Positions 16,584 through 25,925 are shown, numbered from the stretch's first letter. The stretch: DNA of 64,000 nt from DATDAH01 sp963823495 (GCA_963823495.1 CAWGLV010000001.1:1674001-1738000), one strand, 5' to 3'. Made by a program: numbers and translations. Notes: generated by a model from the sequence alone, not told the origin.

Positions 16584-18533
16584 ATGACGAGGCACGAGGA
16601 ACGAGAGCGGCAGGGACCCGCCCGGCACCGCCGGACCGGCCGTCGGGGAGCGGCGGCCGCCTCCCTGTTGGTCGGTGTGGTCCTGATCGGTGTTCCGTCG
16701 GCGGCGGACGCAGCGCCCCAGGTGCCTTCGGCGACCGGGCGGGTGTCGGTGCGCAGCAACGGGGCCGAGGCCCACGGGAACAGCTTCGTCCAGGACATCT
16801 CCGCCAACGGACGGTACGTGGTCTTCTCCTCGTCGGCGCCCGACCTGGTGCCGGGGGACAACAACGGGGACTCCGACGTCTTCGTCCGGGACCGCGCGGC
16901 GGGGACGACGGAGCGGGTCAGCGTCTCGAGCGCCGAACAGGAAGGCCACGGCATCGCCGGTGAGGCCGCGATCTCCGACGACGGCAGGTTCGTCGCGTTC
17001 GCGTCGACGGCCGAGGACCTGGTGCCCCTCGACGACAACACGATGACCGACGTGTTCCTGCGCGACCGCCAGCAGGGGACCACCGGCCGCATCTCCGGTG
17101 GGGTCGGTCCCGGCCAGAGCAACGGCGACTCCAGCTCGCCCGCTGTCTCCGGTGACGGGACCGTCGTGGTCTTCGAGTCCGATGCCGCCAACCTGGTCGG
17201 CGGTGACGGCAACGCCGTGGCCGACATCTTCCGCTACGACATCGCCACCTTCGCGACGGAGCGGGTGAGCATCAGCACGACCGAGACCGAGGCCCACGGC
17301 GCGTCCCGCGAGCCGGCGGTCAGCGCGAACGGCACCGTCGTCGCCTTCCAGTCCGATGCCACCGACCTCATCGGCGCCAACGACACCAACGGCCAGCGGG
17401 ACGTCTACGCCCGCCGTGACGCCACCGGGGACACCATTCGGATCAGCGTGGGGGCGGGTGGACTGCAGGCCGTCGGCGGTGGGTCCTTCGTCCCATCGAT
17501 CAGCGCCGACGGCACCCGGTTCGCCTTCGAGTCCGACGCCGAGAACATCGTGCCCAACGACGGCAACGGGACCCGTGACGTCTTCTTCCGGGTCCCGGCG
17601 GCGGGCCATACCGAGTTGGTGAGCGTCAATCCGGCCGCCACCGCGGCCGACGGGTTCTCCGGCGCCGCATCGATCCAGGCCGACGGCACGCGGGTGGCCT
17701 TCGACAGCGAGGCGACCGACCTGGTGGCCAACGACACCAACGGTGCCGTCCAGGACGTCTTCATCCGGGATCTCGTCGCCGATCAGACCCAACTCGTGAG
17801 CCGCCGTCCCGGGGTCGTGGTCGGCGGGGCCACTGCGGGCCCGTTCATGGCGGCGAACGGGATCGTCGCCATGGCGAGCGAGGCCACGAACCTGGTGGCC
17901 GGTGACGGCAACGGGTCGATCGACGTGTTCGTCGGGGGCGAGGTCTGTGACGGCCGGGTCGTGGACGTGGACCTCGGCAACGGGGGCTCGCCGACGGGTG
18001 GGGCGGATGTGATCCTGGGTACGGCGGGGGCGGACTCGGTGAACGCGTTGGGTGGCAACGACCGGTTCTGTGGGTTGGGTGGCAACGACGTGTTCGTGGG
18101 GGGCGGGGGCAACGATCGGGCCTTCGGCGGGTCGGGTCGGGACACGCTGCGGGGTGACGGGGGGCTCGACCGGCTCGACGGGGGTGGGGGCAATGACCGC
18201 CTGGTGGGCGGCGCGGCGGCGGATGTGATGCTCGGTGGTGCCGGTAACGACGCGTTCTTCGGTGGTGGTGGCAACGACCGGGCCGTGGGTGGTGCCGGTG
18301 CGGATGTGGCGAGGGGTGACGCGGGGGTCGACCGCCTCGATGGTGGGAACGGCAACGACCGTCTCTTCGGTGGCAATCAGCGGGACCTGCTCTTCGGTGG
18401 GGCCCGTGTCGACCTGCTGGACGGGGGGTCGGGCAACGACGCCCTCAACGGTGGTCCGCAGCGGGACACCTGCATCGGCCGCCAGGGCCGGGACACCGCG
18501 AGGGCCTGCGAAGTCCGCCGGAGCATCCCGTGA
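16584..18533 (+). CDS. Secreted beta-propeller protein with C-terminal RTX repeats (copy B)
   Basis: A 649-residue paralogue of copy A. The ATG at 16584 is preceded by CAGGAGGGACGAG. A basic N-terminus (HRRTGRRG) leads into AAAASLLVGVVLIGVPSAADA, a long signal peptide. Blades have the form ISANGRYVVFSSSAPDLVPGD...DVFVRDRAAGTTERVSV, a different subfamily of blade from copy A (D-x-F-x-R-D-R and V-S linkers). The last 189 residues equal copy A's RTX tail. The two tails, but not the propellers, have been kept the same. Extracellular calcium-stabilised folding is known for RTX; the ligand of the propeller is unknown. Confidence 0.85.
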   Translation: MTRHEERERQGPARHRRTGRRGAAAASLLVGVVLIGVPSAADAAPQVPSATGRVSVRSNGAEAHGNSFVQDISANGRYVVFSSSAPDLVPGDNNGDSDVFVRDRAAGTTERVSVSSAEQEGHGIAGEAAISDDGRFVAFASTAEDLVPLDDNTMTDVFLRDRQQGTTGRISGGVGPGQSNGDSSSPAVSGDGTVVVFESDAANLVGGDGNAVADIFRYDIATFATERVSISTTETEAHGASREPAVSANGTVVAFQSDATDLIGANDTNGQRDVYARRDATGDTIRISVGAGGLQAVGGGSFVPSISADGTRFAFESDAENIVPNDGNGTRDVFFRVPAAGHTELVSVNPAATAADGFSGAASIQADGTRVAFDSEATDLVANDTNGAVQDVFIRDLVADQTQLVSRRPGVVVGGATAGPFMAANGIVAMASEATNLVAGDGNGSIDVFVGGEVCDGRVVDVDLGNGGSPTGGADVILGTAGADSVNALGGNDRFCGLGGNDVFVGGGGNDRAFGGSGRDTLRGDGGLDRLDGGGGNDRLVGGAAADVMLGGAGNDAFFGGGGNDRAVGGAGADVARGDAGVDRLDGGNGNDRLFGGNQRDLLFGGARVDLLDGGSGNDALNGGPQRDTCIGRQGRDTARACEVRRSIP

Positions 18534-18535
18534 CC
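17967..18535 (+). repeat. 569-bp direct repeat, copy 2 (RTX tail)
   Basis: Second copy of the sequence at 15952-16520. I saw no mismatch when reading both. Downstream the copies diverge right after TGACC. Confidence 0.85.
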
Positions 18536-18552
18536 CGCGGGAGGTCTCGGCG

Positions 18553-20247
18553 TCAGGGAAGGGGCGGGTCGTGGGCCAGGTCGCCGTCGGCGGCCCGGGG
18601 GTACCACGAGTCGAGGTGCTCGGCCCGGTAGGTCTGCCAGCCGAGGTCGCCGTCGGAGGGCACCCGGATGCTGAGCACCACCTCGTCGGTGCGACGGTCG
18701 ACCTCGACGATGAGCACGGTGTTGCGGTCCACCGACCGGTCGATCACCGCGCCGTGGGTGATCAGGACGTGGTCGTCGCCGAGGAAGTCGGCGTCGCCGA
18801 GGAAGTCGGCGAACGCCGGGCCGCTGGGCGTGTCGAGCCGGTGTTCCCAGACCTGGCGGGCCGTCCAGGTCCCCGGAGGGCCCGACCGGTCGAGGGCATA
18901 GAGCACCGCCCGGCTGTAGGGCGGCGGTGCCGCGGACTTGTCGTCGCCGGCGACGGGGCGCTCGGAGCCGTTGTCATAGATCAGGATGGTGCCGTCGGGT
19001 TGCACCTCGGGGGCGTGTTGGCGGAAGAACCACTCCCCCTCGGTCAACTCGAAGTCGAGGCCGGGGCCCAGTTGCCAGAGCACCTCACCTGCGGGGCCGT
19101 CGGCGTCGGCCCGCCACCGCAGGGCCATCACCGAGCTGAGGTTCCGGGCCGACACCAGGACCGTGTTCTCGGCCTCGAACAGGGTCGCGGCGTTGGCGTG
19201 GGACCAGTCGACGAACACCCGGTCACCGGTCGCGATCGCATCGATCTTGAGGTTGCACTGTTGAGAGCCGGGCTGGACCCGCGGGTCGATGGCGTCGAAC
19301 AGGCTCACCTGATGGACGACCTCGCCGCCGGGGGTGTACTCGATGACCACGTCGCCGCGCTGGGGACGGACTGTCGGGTCGTCGAACGGCTCGGGTGGGC
19401 AACCGGGATCGGCGAACCCGCGGTAGGTCCGGATCTCCTGGCTGAGCGCCAGGAAGTTGCCGTTGGGCAGGCGGTCGGCGACCTCGTGGTGCAGGCGTGG
19501 GGTGTCGATGACCACCGCGTCGTCCGTGTAGGTCTGGTGGCCGAACCGGTCGTCCTGGCCCACCCGCACGCGGGAGCGGGTGGTCCAGTCGTGGACGACC
19601 TCGCCGAGGACGTCGATCTGGCGGGCCCCGATGTTGCCGAAGTTGTAGAGCAGGTCGCCGTTCGGCAGTTGGCGGGCGTCGGAGATGAGTTGGTCGTCCT
19701 GGTGGTACCAGACGACCTGACCGTCGTGGTCGACGGCGACGAGATTGCCGGGGTGCTCCACCGACAGGTCCGAGGGTGTGATGTTGAACAGCGTGACGCC
19801 CGGGCGGGGTCGGCCCGCGACCTCGGCCTCGACCGGCGGCAGGTCGCGGGGCAACGACCCGGTGCGGAACGCCAGGGGCCCGTCCAGCGAGGCGAAGACG
19901 GGGTCCCCGGCCAAGGTGATGGCGTAGGTGGTCGCCGGACGGAGTCCGACGACGGCGATCCGGTGCCGACGCCGGGGCCGGCCGGTCGGGGGGACCACCA
20001 CCCGCTGACCGCGCGCCTCGGCCACGAGGCGAGGACGCGTGGGCTCATCGGTCACCACCCGGACCACCGTGGTGAGGACGCTGTGGGGGCCCGCCTCGAC
20101 CTCCACTCGCACACCGTCCCCGGCGACCTGGAGGGCCGACGACGGCTCGACGACGGGAGGACCCGATGGGGTGGGTTCGCCGCCGCCGGCGCACCCGGAC
20201 AGGCCGACGAGCAGGAGGAGGGCGGCCGATGCCCGCCGGAGGGTCAC
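18553..20247 (-). CDS. Arylsulfotransferase-like lipoprotein
   Basis: A protein of about 564 residues of the bacterial arylsulfotransferase (ASST) propeller type. GTG 20247 gives TLRRASAALLLLVGLSGCAGG, a clean lipoprotein signal with LSGC lipobox; an earlier GTG at 20277 would overlap the divergent SDR. A fibronectin-like N-terminal domain precedes propeller motifs VWYHQDDQLISDARQLPNGD, VDWSHANAATLF and FFRQHAPEVQPDGTILIYDN. ASSTs move sulfate between phenolic compounds via a catalytic His, without PAPS. It would act outside the membrane. Some family members lack proven activity, so the reaction is inferred. Confidence 0.78.
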   Translation of the reverse strand: MTLRRASAALLLLVGLSGCAGGGEPTPSGPPVVEPSSALQVAGDGVRVEVEAGPHSVLTTVVRVVTDEPTRPRLVAEARGQRVVVPPTGRPRRRHRIAVVGLRPATTYAITLAGDPVFASLDGPLAFRTGSLPRDLPPVEAEVAGRPRPGVTLFNITPSDLSVEHPGNLVAVDHDGQVVWYHQDDQLISDARQLPNGDLLYNFGNIGARQIDVLGEVVHDWTTRSRVRVGQDDRFGHQTYTDDAVVIDTPRLHHEVADRLPNGNFLALSQEIRTYRGFADPGCPPEPFDDPTVRPQRGDVVIEYTPGGEVVHQVSLFDAIDPRVQPGSQQCNLKIDAIATGDRVFVDWSHANAATLFEAENTVLVSARNLSSVMALRWRADADGPAGEVLWQLGPGLDFELTEGEWFFRQHAPEVQPDGTILIYDNGSERPVAGDDKSAAPPPYSRAVLYALDRSGPPGTWTARQVWEHRLDTPSGPAFADFLGDADFLGDDHVLITHGAVIDRSVDRNTVLIVEVDRRTDEVVLSIRVPSDGDLGWQTYRAEHLDSWYPRAADGDLAHDPPLP

Positions 20248-20267
20248 GGACGCGAGAGGGTAGGGCC

Positions 20268-21023
20268 ATGGAGACACGCTTCGAAGGCCGGGTCGCCCTC
20301 GTCACCGGGGCGGCGTCGGGCATCGGGCGGGCCACCGCCGAGCGCCTGGCGGCGGAAGGCGCGACGGTGGTCGCGGCGGACCGTGACGCCGCGGGCCTGG
20401 CCGACACCGTTACGGCCATCGAGGCGGTCGGGGGCCGGGCCGAGGCCCGGGAGCTGGACGTGACCGACCCGGAGGCCGGCACGGCGTTGATCGACACCGT
20501 GGTCCGCGATCACGGCCGTCTCGACGTCCTGGCCAACGTGGCGGGCGTCCTGCGCTTCGCCCACGCCACCGAGCACACCCGGGCCGACTGGGACCAGACC
20601 CTCGCGGTGAACCTGTCGGGCCCGTGGTTCCTGATGCAGGCCGCCCTGCCCCACCTGGAGGTCACCCGGGGCAACATCGTCAACGTGGCGTCAGCGGCCG
20701 GACTGGTCGGGCAGGCCTACACCTCGGCCTACTGCGCGTCGAAGGGCGGCCTCGTCCTGCTCACCAAGGCCCTGGCCGTGGAGTACGCGACCCGCAAGGT
20801 GCGGGTCAACTGCGTCTGCCCTGGTCAGGTGAACACGAACCTGCTGGCGGACTTCGCCTTCCCCGAGGGGGCCGACCAACGACTGATGGACAAGCTGCTA
20901 CCGCTCGTGCGCGGCGCCCACCCCGACGAGATCGCCACGCTCATCGCGTACCTGGCATCCGACGAAGCCCGTTATGTCACCGGGTCGGCCTGGCCGATCG
21001 ACGGGGGCCAGACCGCGAGCTGA
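20268..21023 (+). CDS. Short-chain dehydrogenase/reductase
   Basis: A 251-residue classical SDR. The NAD(P)-binding motif is TGAASGIG (near residue 13), followed by DRD after beta-2, suggesting NAD preference. Also present are NVAG, the catalytic SAAGLVGQAYTSAYCASKGG (YxxxK), and a C-terminal WPIDGGQ. The ATG at 20268 is chosen. It is divergent from the lipoprotein gene with a very short gap, and 66 nt upstream of the alcohol dehydrogenase. The substrate is unknown. Confidence 0.87.
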   Translation: METRFEGRVALVTGAASGIGRATAERLAAEGATVVAADRDAAGLADTVTAIEAVGGRAEARELDVTDPEAGTALIDTVVRDHGRLDVLANVAGVLRFAHATEHTRADWDQTLAVNLSGPWFLMQAALPHLEVTRGNIVNVASAAGLVGQAYTSAYCASKGGLVLLTKALAVEYATRKVRVNCVCPGQVNTNLLADFAFPEGADQRLMDKLLPLVRGAHPDEIATLIAYLASDEARYVTGSAWPIDGGQTAS

Positions 21024-21048
21024 AGGCTTGGCCGACCCGCGGCCTAGC

Positions 21049-21063
21049 CTGACGACCCGTCAG
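21049..21063. promoter_or_regulatory. Palindrome CTGAC-N5-GTCAG upstream of the alcohol dehydrogenase
   Basis: CTGAC and GTCAG arms (6 bp when extended, CTGACG/CGTCAG) lie 27 nt before the alcohol dehydrogenase ATG. The right half extends as GTCAGATCC, shared with the palindrome at 24691-24717. It looks like a TetR-type operator; the cognate regulator is not visible in the window. Confidence 0.5.
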
Positions 21064-21089
21064 ATCCACCACCCCCGGGGGCGCAGAAG

Positions 21090-22163
21090 ATGAGGGCCAT
21101 CGTGTTCGACGGCAACGAGGCGGCCGTCGCCACCGACGTCGAGGTGCGGGACCCCGCGCCCAACGAGGTGAAGGTGCGCATGGTTTCCGCCGGCGTGTGC
21201 CACAGCGACCTGTCGGTCATCGACGGGACCATCCCGTTCCCGCCGCCGGTGGTCATGGGCCACGAGGGCGCCGGAGTCATCGAGGAGGTGGGCTCGGAGG
21301 TCGCGGGACTCACCCCGGGAGATCACGTGGTGATGACCACGCTGGCCTACTGCGGCTCGTGTCCGTCCTGTGACACCGGCAATCCCACGTGGTGCCGGGA
21401 GAGCTTCGGCCAGCTCAACCAGCCCTTCACCGTGAACGGCGAGCCGGCCTACCAGTTCGCGGCCAACTCGGCCTTCGCCGAGTACACCGTGGTCGGCTCC
21501 CGCCAGGTCGTCAAGATCGACCAGAGCGTCCCGCTGACCTCGGCCTGCCTCATCGGCTGCGGCGTCATCACCGGCGCCGGCGCCGTGCTGAACCGGGCCA
21601 ACGTCCAACCCGGCCAGGACGTGGCGGTGTTCGGCGTCGGCGGCATCGGGCTCAACGTCATCCAGGGCGCCCGCATCCGCAACGCGGGCCGCATCATCGC
21701 GGTGGACACGCTCCCGCAGAAGGAGGAGCTGGCGCGGACCTTCGGGGCCACCGACTTCGTGCTCGCCGGCCCGGAGGCGAACGCGGTGAAGGCCGTCCGG
21801 GAACTGACCGGTGGCGGGGTCGACTGGTCCTTCGAGTGCGTCGGCCACCCGGCCGTCATCGCCGATGCGGTCAAGTGCCTCGACTGGGGTGGCAACTGCG
21901 TGATCATCGGCGTACCCGGCCCGGAAGCCGAGCTGACCGGCATCCGGGTCAACCACCTCATGCAGATCGACCGGGGGATCATGGGCTGCCGCTACGGCTC
22001 GACCAAGCCCCATCGGGACATCCCGCTCTTCATCCCGCTCTACCTCGATGGCCGCCTCAAGCTCGACGAGTTGGTCACCCAGACCTATCCCCTGGAGGAG
22101 TTCCAGACCGTGGTGCACGACATGCACGAGGGCAAGCTGGCCCGAGGGGTGCTGACCTTCTGA
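21090..22163 (+). CDS. Zinc-dependent alcohol dehydrogenase (MDR family)
   Basis: A 357-residue medium-chain dehydrogenase. Catalytic zinc ligands lie in GVCHSDLSVIDG and GHEGAGVIEEVG, and the structural zinc cysteines in YCGSCPSCDTGNPTWC. The Rossmann motif is VFGVGGIGLNVIQGAR near residue 180, followed by VDT, indicating NAD. It oxidises a primary or secondary alcohol and resembles class III-like actinobacterial enzymes. The TGA overlaps the ATG of the next SDR, so the genes are translationally coupled. Confidence 0.88.
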   Translation: MRAIVFDGNEAAVATDVEVRDPAPNEVKVRMVSAGVCHSDLSVIDGTIPFPPPVVMGHEGAGVIEEVGSEVAGLTPGDHVVMTTLAYCGSCPSCDTGNPTWCRESFGQLNQPFTVNGEPAYQFAANSAFAEYTVVGSRQVVKIDQSVPLTSACLIGCGVITGAGAVLNRANVQPGQDVAVFGVGGIGLNVIQGARIRNAGRIIAVDTLPQKEELARTFGATDFVLAGPEANAVKAVRELTGGGVDWSFECVGHPAVIADAVKCLDWGGNCVIIGVPGPEAELTGIRVNHLMQIDRGIMGCRYGSTKPHRDIPLFIPLYLDGRLKLDELVTQTYPLEEFQTVVHDMHEGKLARGVLTF

Positions 22164-22927
22164 TGACGACCTCCTATGACAGGTTCGCCGACAAGGTCGC
22201 CATCGTCACCGGGGCCGGCTCGGGCATCGGCCGGGCCGTGGCCGAGCGCCTGGCCGCCGAGGGTGCCTCGGTCGCGGCCTTCGACCTGAACCGGGATGCG
22301 GCCGAGGCCACCGTCGCCGGCATCGTGTCCGCCGGCGGCCTCGCCACGGCCCACGGGGTCGACGTGAGCGACGAGGACTCGGTGGCGTCCGGCGTCGACG
22401 CCGCCGTCGGTGCCCACGGGCGCCCCGAGGTGGTGTGCAACATCGCCGGCGTCGGCACCTTCGCCTGGAGCCACGAGATGTCCCTCGAGGCCTGGAACCG
22501 GATCATCGGGGTCAACCTCACCGGCACCTTCCTCATGTGCCGGGCGACCATCCCCCACCTGCTGGACGGTGGTGGGGTCATCGTCAACACGGCGTCCACC
22601 GCCGGCCTCTTCGGGCAGCCGTGGAGCGCGGCCTACTGCGGCTCGAAGGGCGGGGTGATCCTGCTGACGAAGGCCATGGCCACCGAGTACGAGGAGACCG
22701 CGTTGCGGGTCAACGCCGTGGCCCCGGGAGGCGTCGAGACGCCGATCCAGAAGGACTTCTACGACGTCCCCGATGGGGGCGATGGCAAGAAGCTCTACAA
22801 GATGATGACCAAGAAGGGCATGTGCTCGCCCGAGGAGGTGGCCGGCACCTTCGCCCACGTGGCCAGTGACGAGTCGGCCTACATGAACGGCTCGATCGTG
22901 GTCATCGACGGGGGCATCACCGCCTAG
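22163..22927 (+). CDS. Short-chain dehydrogenase/reductase
   Basis: A 254-residue SDR whose ATG 22163 overlaps the alcohol dehydrogenase stop. It shows TGAGSGIGRAVAERLAAEG, DLN after beta-2 (NAD-type), NIAGVG, the catalytic TASTAGLFGQPWSAAYCGSK, and SIVVIDGGIT. It forms one operon with the alcohol dehydrogenase, the two following genes, and probably the LLM enzyme. Its role in sequential alcohol/ketone oxidation is inferred from context. Confidence 0.87.
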   Translation: MTTSYDRFADKVAIVTGAGSGIGRAVAERLAAEGASVAAFDLNRDAAEATVAGIVSAGGLATAHGVDVSDEDSVASGVDAAVGAHGRPEVVCNIAGVGTFAWSHEMSLEAWNRIIGVNLTGTFLMCRATIPHLLDGGGVIVNTASTAGLFGQPWSAAYCGSKGGVILLTKAMATEYEETALRVNAVAPGGVETPIQKDFYDVPDGGDGKKLYKMMTKKGMCSPEEVAGTFAHVASDESAYMNGSIVVIDGGITA

Positions 22928-22952
22928 CGGCAACGAGGTGGGAGGGACAGAC

Positions 22953-23711
22953 ATGGGGACCTACTGCGTCACGGGCTCGGCCCGCGGCATCGGCGGGGCG
23001 ATCCGGGCCCGCATCGAGGCCGAGGGCCACACGGTCATCGGCGTCGACCTGGCCGGCCAGGAGGTCGAGGCGGACCTGGCCGCGCCCGACGGGCGGGCCG
23101 GCGCGATCTCGTCCGTCCGGATCGCGGCGGGTGATGCGCTCGACGGGCTGGTGGTGTGCGCAGGCCTGCCGCCGACCTTCGAGCCGACCGAGACGATCGC
23201 CCAGGTGAACTACTTCGCCGCGGTCGAGCTGCTCGACGCCCTCCGCCCGCTCCTGGAGCGGGCCGAGTCCGGCACGGCCGTGGCCATCTCGTCGAATTCG
23301 CTGGGCACGGTGCCCGAGGCCGACGAGCCGCTGATGGGACCCCTCCTGGCGGGGGACGTGGACGCCGCGGTCGCCGCGGCCTCGGCTCTGCACGGCGTCG
23401 AGGTCTACGGGATGTCCAAACGGGCACTGGCCCGGGCGGTGCGCCACCGGGCGCCGGGTTGGGCCGAGGCCGGCGTCCGGCTCAACGCCGTCGCTCCCGG
23501 TGCCACCCAGACCGCGCTGTTCCAGGCCACCCTCGACGACGCCGAGATCGGGCCCTTCGTCGAGGACTTCCCGATCCCCGTCGGGCGGCGGGGCACCGTG
23601 GAGGACATCGCCGAGGCGGTGTGGTTCGTGCTGGAGGCCTCCTTCATGGTCGGATCGGTCGTGTTCGTGGACGGCGGGAGCGACGCCCAGATGCGCCCGG
23701 ACGTGGTCTGA
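22953..23711 (+). CDS. SDR, 3-alpha-hydroxysteroid-dehydrogenase-like
   Basis: A 252-residue SDR starting at ATG 22953 (GGGAGGGACAG upstream). It shows VTGSARGIGGAIRARIEAEG, then the compact VDLAGQEVEADLAAPDGR and GLVVCAG. The long insert before the catalytic Tyr (SSNSLGTVPEADEPLM...YGMSKRALARAV) is typical of the short bacterial 3-alpha-HSD/carbonyl reductase group. The family suggests steroid or related alcohol substrates; this is not proof. It is followed 3 nt later by an LLM oxidoreductase. Confidence 0.8.
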   Translation: MGTYCVTGSARGIGGAIRARIEAEGHTVIGVDLAGQEVEADLAAPDGRAGAISSVRIAAGDALDGLVVCAGLPPTFEPTETIAQVNYFAAVELLDALRPLLERAESGTAVAISSNSLGTVPEADEPLMGPLLAGDVDAAVAAASALHGVEVYGMSKRALARAVRHRAPGWAEAGVRLNAVAPGATQTALFQATLDDAEIGPFVEDFPIPVGRRGTVEDIAEAVWFVLEASFMVGSVVFVDGGSDAQMRPDVV

Positions 23712-23714
23712 GTC

Positions 23715-24614
23715 GTGCGCCTCTCGTTGACCATCGCCGGGCTCCACCGGACGTTCGGTCCGGATCTGGACCACTACCTCGACCTGGCCCGGGCGGCCGA
23801 CGAGGTCGGCATCGACCAGGTGGTGCTCGCCGACCACGTCGTCATGAGCCGCAACACCGACGCCTACCCCTACGGCGAGTTCGCGTTCGCCCCCGAGGAG
23901 CCCTGGGTCGACCCCCTGGGCCTGCTCACCGCCATGGCCGCGATCACCTCCACGGTGCGGCTGGCCACCGGGATCCTCATCACCCCGCTGCGGACGCCCG
24001 GGTCCCTGGCCAAGAGCGTGGCCACCCTCGACGCCCTCTCGGGCGGACGGGTCGACCTCGGCGTCGGCGTGGGTTGGCAGCGGGAGGAGTACGCGGTGGC
24101 CGGCGTCCCCTGGGAGGAGCGGTGGGGGCGCCTCGACGACGGGCTCCGGGCCTGCCGGGCGTTGTGGTCGAGCTCGCCGGCGTCGTTCTCGTCGCCCAGC
24201 GTCAGCTTCGACGAGATCTGGTGCGAGCCGCGTCCCGCACAGGAGCGGCTGCCCCTCTGGCTGGGGGCCAAGGCCACCGAGAAGAACTGCGCGCGGGTGG
24301 CCGACTGGGGCGACGGCTGGATGCCGCTGGAGGCCCGGAGCGGCTCGCCCGAGCTGTTCGACGGCATCGCCCGCCTCCGGACGGCCTTCATCGCGGCCGG
24401 ACGGTCACCCGACGAGCTCCTGGTCCGGGCCGGGATGCCCTTCGTGCGGGGTGACGACGGCTTCGACTTCCCGGCCACCCGGGAGGCCGCGCTCGGCTTG
24501 GCCGAGGCCGGCGTGACCCACTTCTCGGTGAACCTGCGCCGGAGCATCACGTCGGCCACCGACGCCCGGGCGTTCCTCGAGCAACTGGCCGAAGGCCTGC
24601 TTCCCCTGGCCTGA
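23715..24614 (+). CDS. LLM-class F420-dependent oxidoreductase
   Basis: A 299-residue luciferase-like protein from GTG 23715. It shows LSLTIAGLHR, QVVLADHVVMSRNTDAYPYG, the marker TGILITPLRTPGSLAKSVAT, LGVGVGWQREEYAVAG and DWGDGWMPLEA. It is in operon position at the end of the alcohol dehydrogenase/SDR cluster. The reaction is probably F420H2-dependent reduction (or the reverse) of a carbonyl or enone. Confidence 0.86.
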   Translation: MRLSLTIAGLHRTFGPDLDHYLDLARAADEVGIDQVVLADHVVMSRNTDAYPYGEFAFAPEEPWVDPLGLLTAMAAITSTVRLATGILITPLRTPGSLAKSVATLDALSGGRVDLGVGVGWQREEYAVAGVPWEERWGRLDDGLRACRALWSSSPASFSSPSVSFDEIWCEPRPAQERLPLWLGAKATEKNCARVADWGDGWMPLEARSGSPELFDGIARLRTAFIAAGRSPDELLVRAGMPFVRGDDGFDFPATREAALGLAEAGVTHFSVNLRRSITSATDARAFLEQLAEGLLPLA

Positions 24615-24690
24615 GGATCGGACCGGTCGAACGAGGCGCCTGTCTCGGCTCCATCCTCGGCCACCGGGTGCGGGCCGCTGCCCGGGTGAC

Positions 24691-24717
24691 GCGGATCTGA
24701 CCGGTCGTCAGATCCGC
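24691..24717. promoter_or_regulatory. 27-bp palindromic operator upstream of acyl-CoA dehydrogenase pair
   Basis: Perfect 11-bp arms GCGGATCTGAC and GTCAGATCCGC around CGGTC. It is centred 31 nt before the acyl-CoA dehydrogenase start at 24735. It shares CTGAC-N5-GTCAG and the GTCAGATCC half with 21049-21067. Its length and perfection strongly suggest a repressor site, most likely TetR-type. Confidence 0.68.
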
Positions 24718-24734
24718 CCCTAGCCTGCGAGCCG

Positions 24735-25922
24735 ATGGACCTCCGGTACACCGACGAGGAAGTTGCCTTCCGGGACGAGTTGCGGGCCTGGCTGGTGGAG
24801 GCCGTTCCCGCCGCGGGATCGCCGCCCGACGAGGACGACTGGGCGGCCACCCGGGCCTACGATGCCGCCTGGCAGCGCACGCTGTACGACGCCGGCTACG
24901 CGGGGATCAACTGGCCCGAGGCGTACGGCGGCCGGGGGGCCTCGCCCGTGGAGCACCTGATCTTCCTCGAGGAGACCGAGCGGGCCGGCGCCCCCTACGT
25001 CGGCACCAACTTCGTCGGGCTCCTGCATGCCGGACCGACGATCATGACCGAGGCCTCCGAGGCCCAGAAGCAGTTCCACCTGCCGGCGATCCTCAAGGGC
25101 GAGCACTGCTGGTGCCAGGGGTTCTCCGAGCCGCAGGCCGGTTCGGACCTGGCCAGCCTGCGCACCCGGGCCGTGCAGGACGGTGACGAGTACGTCATCA
25201 ACGGCCAGAAGATCTGGACCAGCCACGCCCACGTGGCGCAGTACTGCGAGATGTTGGTGCGTACCGACCCCGACGCCCCCAAGCACCGGGGGATCTCCTG
25301 GGTCATCGTCCCCATGGACACGCCGGGCATCGACGTCCGGCCCCTGGAGACGATCCGGGGCGGTGCGGAGTTCAGCGAGGTCTTCTTCGACGACGTGCGC
25401 ATCCCCGTGGCCAACCGGGTGGGCGAGGAGAACGATGGCTGGCGGGTGGCGATGGTGACGTTCAGCTTCGAGCGCGGCACGGCCTTCGTCAGCGAGATGC
25501 TGTACTCGATGCAGCTGGTGGCCGACCTGGCTGCCTTCGCCAAGACGGTGACCAGCCACGGGGCGACCGCCTGGGAAGACCGGGGCCTGCGCCGGGAGAT
25601 CGGCCATCTGGCCGCGGAGCTCGACGCCCTGTGGGCCCTGACCCGCCGGAACATCAGCCAGGCCGCCCGCGACGGCGTGCCCGGGGTGGGCGGCTCGGTG
25701 TTCAAGCTGGCCTACTCGGAGGTCCGCCAGAAGCTCGGCGACCTGTCCGACCGCCTGCTGGAGCGGGCCGCGCTGTCCATGGACGACCTCGCCGGGCTGC
25801 CCAACGGCCGCCACGTCCAGGGCCGTCTCCACGCCCTGTCGATCTCCATCGCCGCCGGCACCACCCAGATCCAGCGCAACATCGTGGGCGAGCGCGTGTT
25901 GGGCCTCCCGAAGGAGCGTTGA
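24735..25922 (+). CDS. Acyl-CoA dehydrogenase, large (FadE) subunit
   Basis: A 395-residue flavin-dependent acyl-CoA dehydrogenase. It shows GYAGINWPEAYGGRGAS, CQGFSEPQAGSDLASLRTRA (FAD/substrate loop), NGQKIWTS, GGAEFSEVFFDDVRIP and GTTQIQRNIVGERVLGLPKE. It introduces the alpha,beta double bond in a CoA thioester. A smaller partner gene begins 3 nt later, as in the heteromeric actinobacterial enzymes used on bulky ring-containing acyl-CoAs. It is closest in style to FadE17/FadE30-type proteins. Confidence 0.88.
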   Translation: MDLRYTDEEVAFRDELRAWLVEAVPAAGSPPDEDDWAATRAYDAAWQRTLYDAGYAGINWPEAYGGRGASPVEHLIFLEETERAGAPYVGTNFVGLLHAGPTIMTEASEAQKQFHLPAILKGEHCWCQGFSEPQAGSDLASLRTRAVQDGDEYVINGQKIWTSHAHVAQYCEMLVRTDPDAPKHRGISWVIVPMDTPGIDVRPLETIRGGAEFSEVFFDDVRIPVANRVGEENDGWRVAMVTFSFERGTAFVSEMLYSMQLVADLAAFAKTVTSHGATAWEDRGLRREIGHLAAELDALWALTRRNISQAARDGVPGVGGSVFKLAYSEVRQKLGDLSDRLLERAALSMDDLAGLPNGRHVQGRLHALSISIAAGTTQIQRNIVGERVLGLPKER

Positions 25923-25925
25923 TCC

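Noticed and set aside
20248..20277. GTG 20277 as start of the arylsulfotransferase-like lipoprotein
   Set aside because: It would overlap the divergent SDR start. GTG 20247 gives a compact basic-hydrophobic-lipobox signal peptide without overlap.
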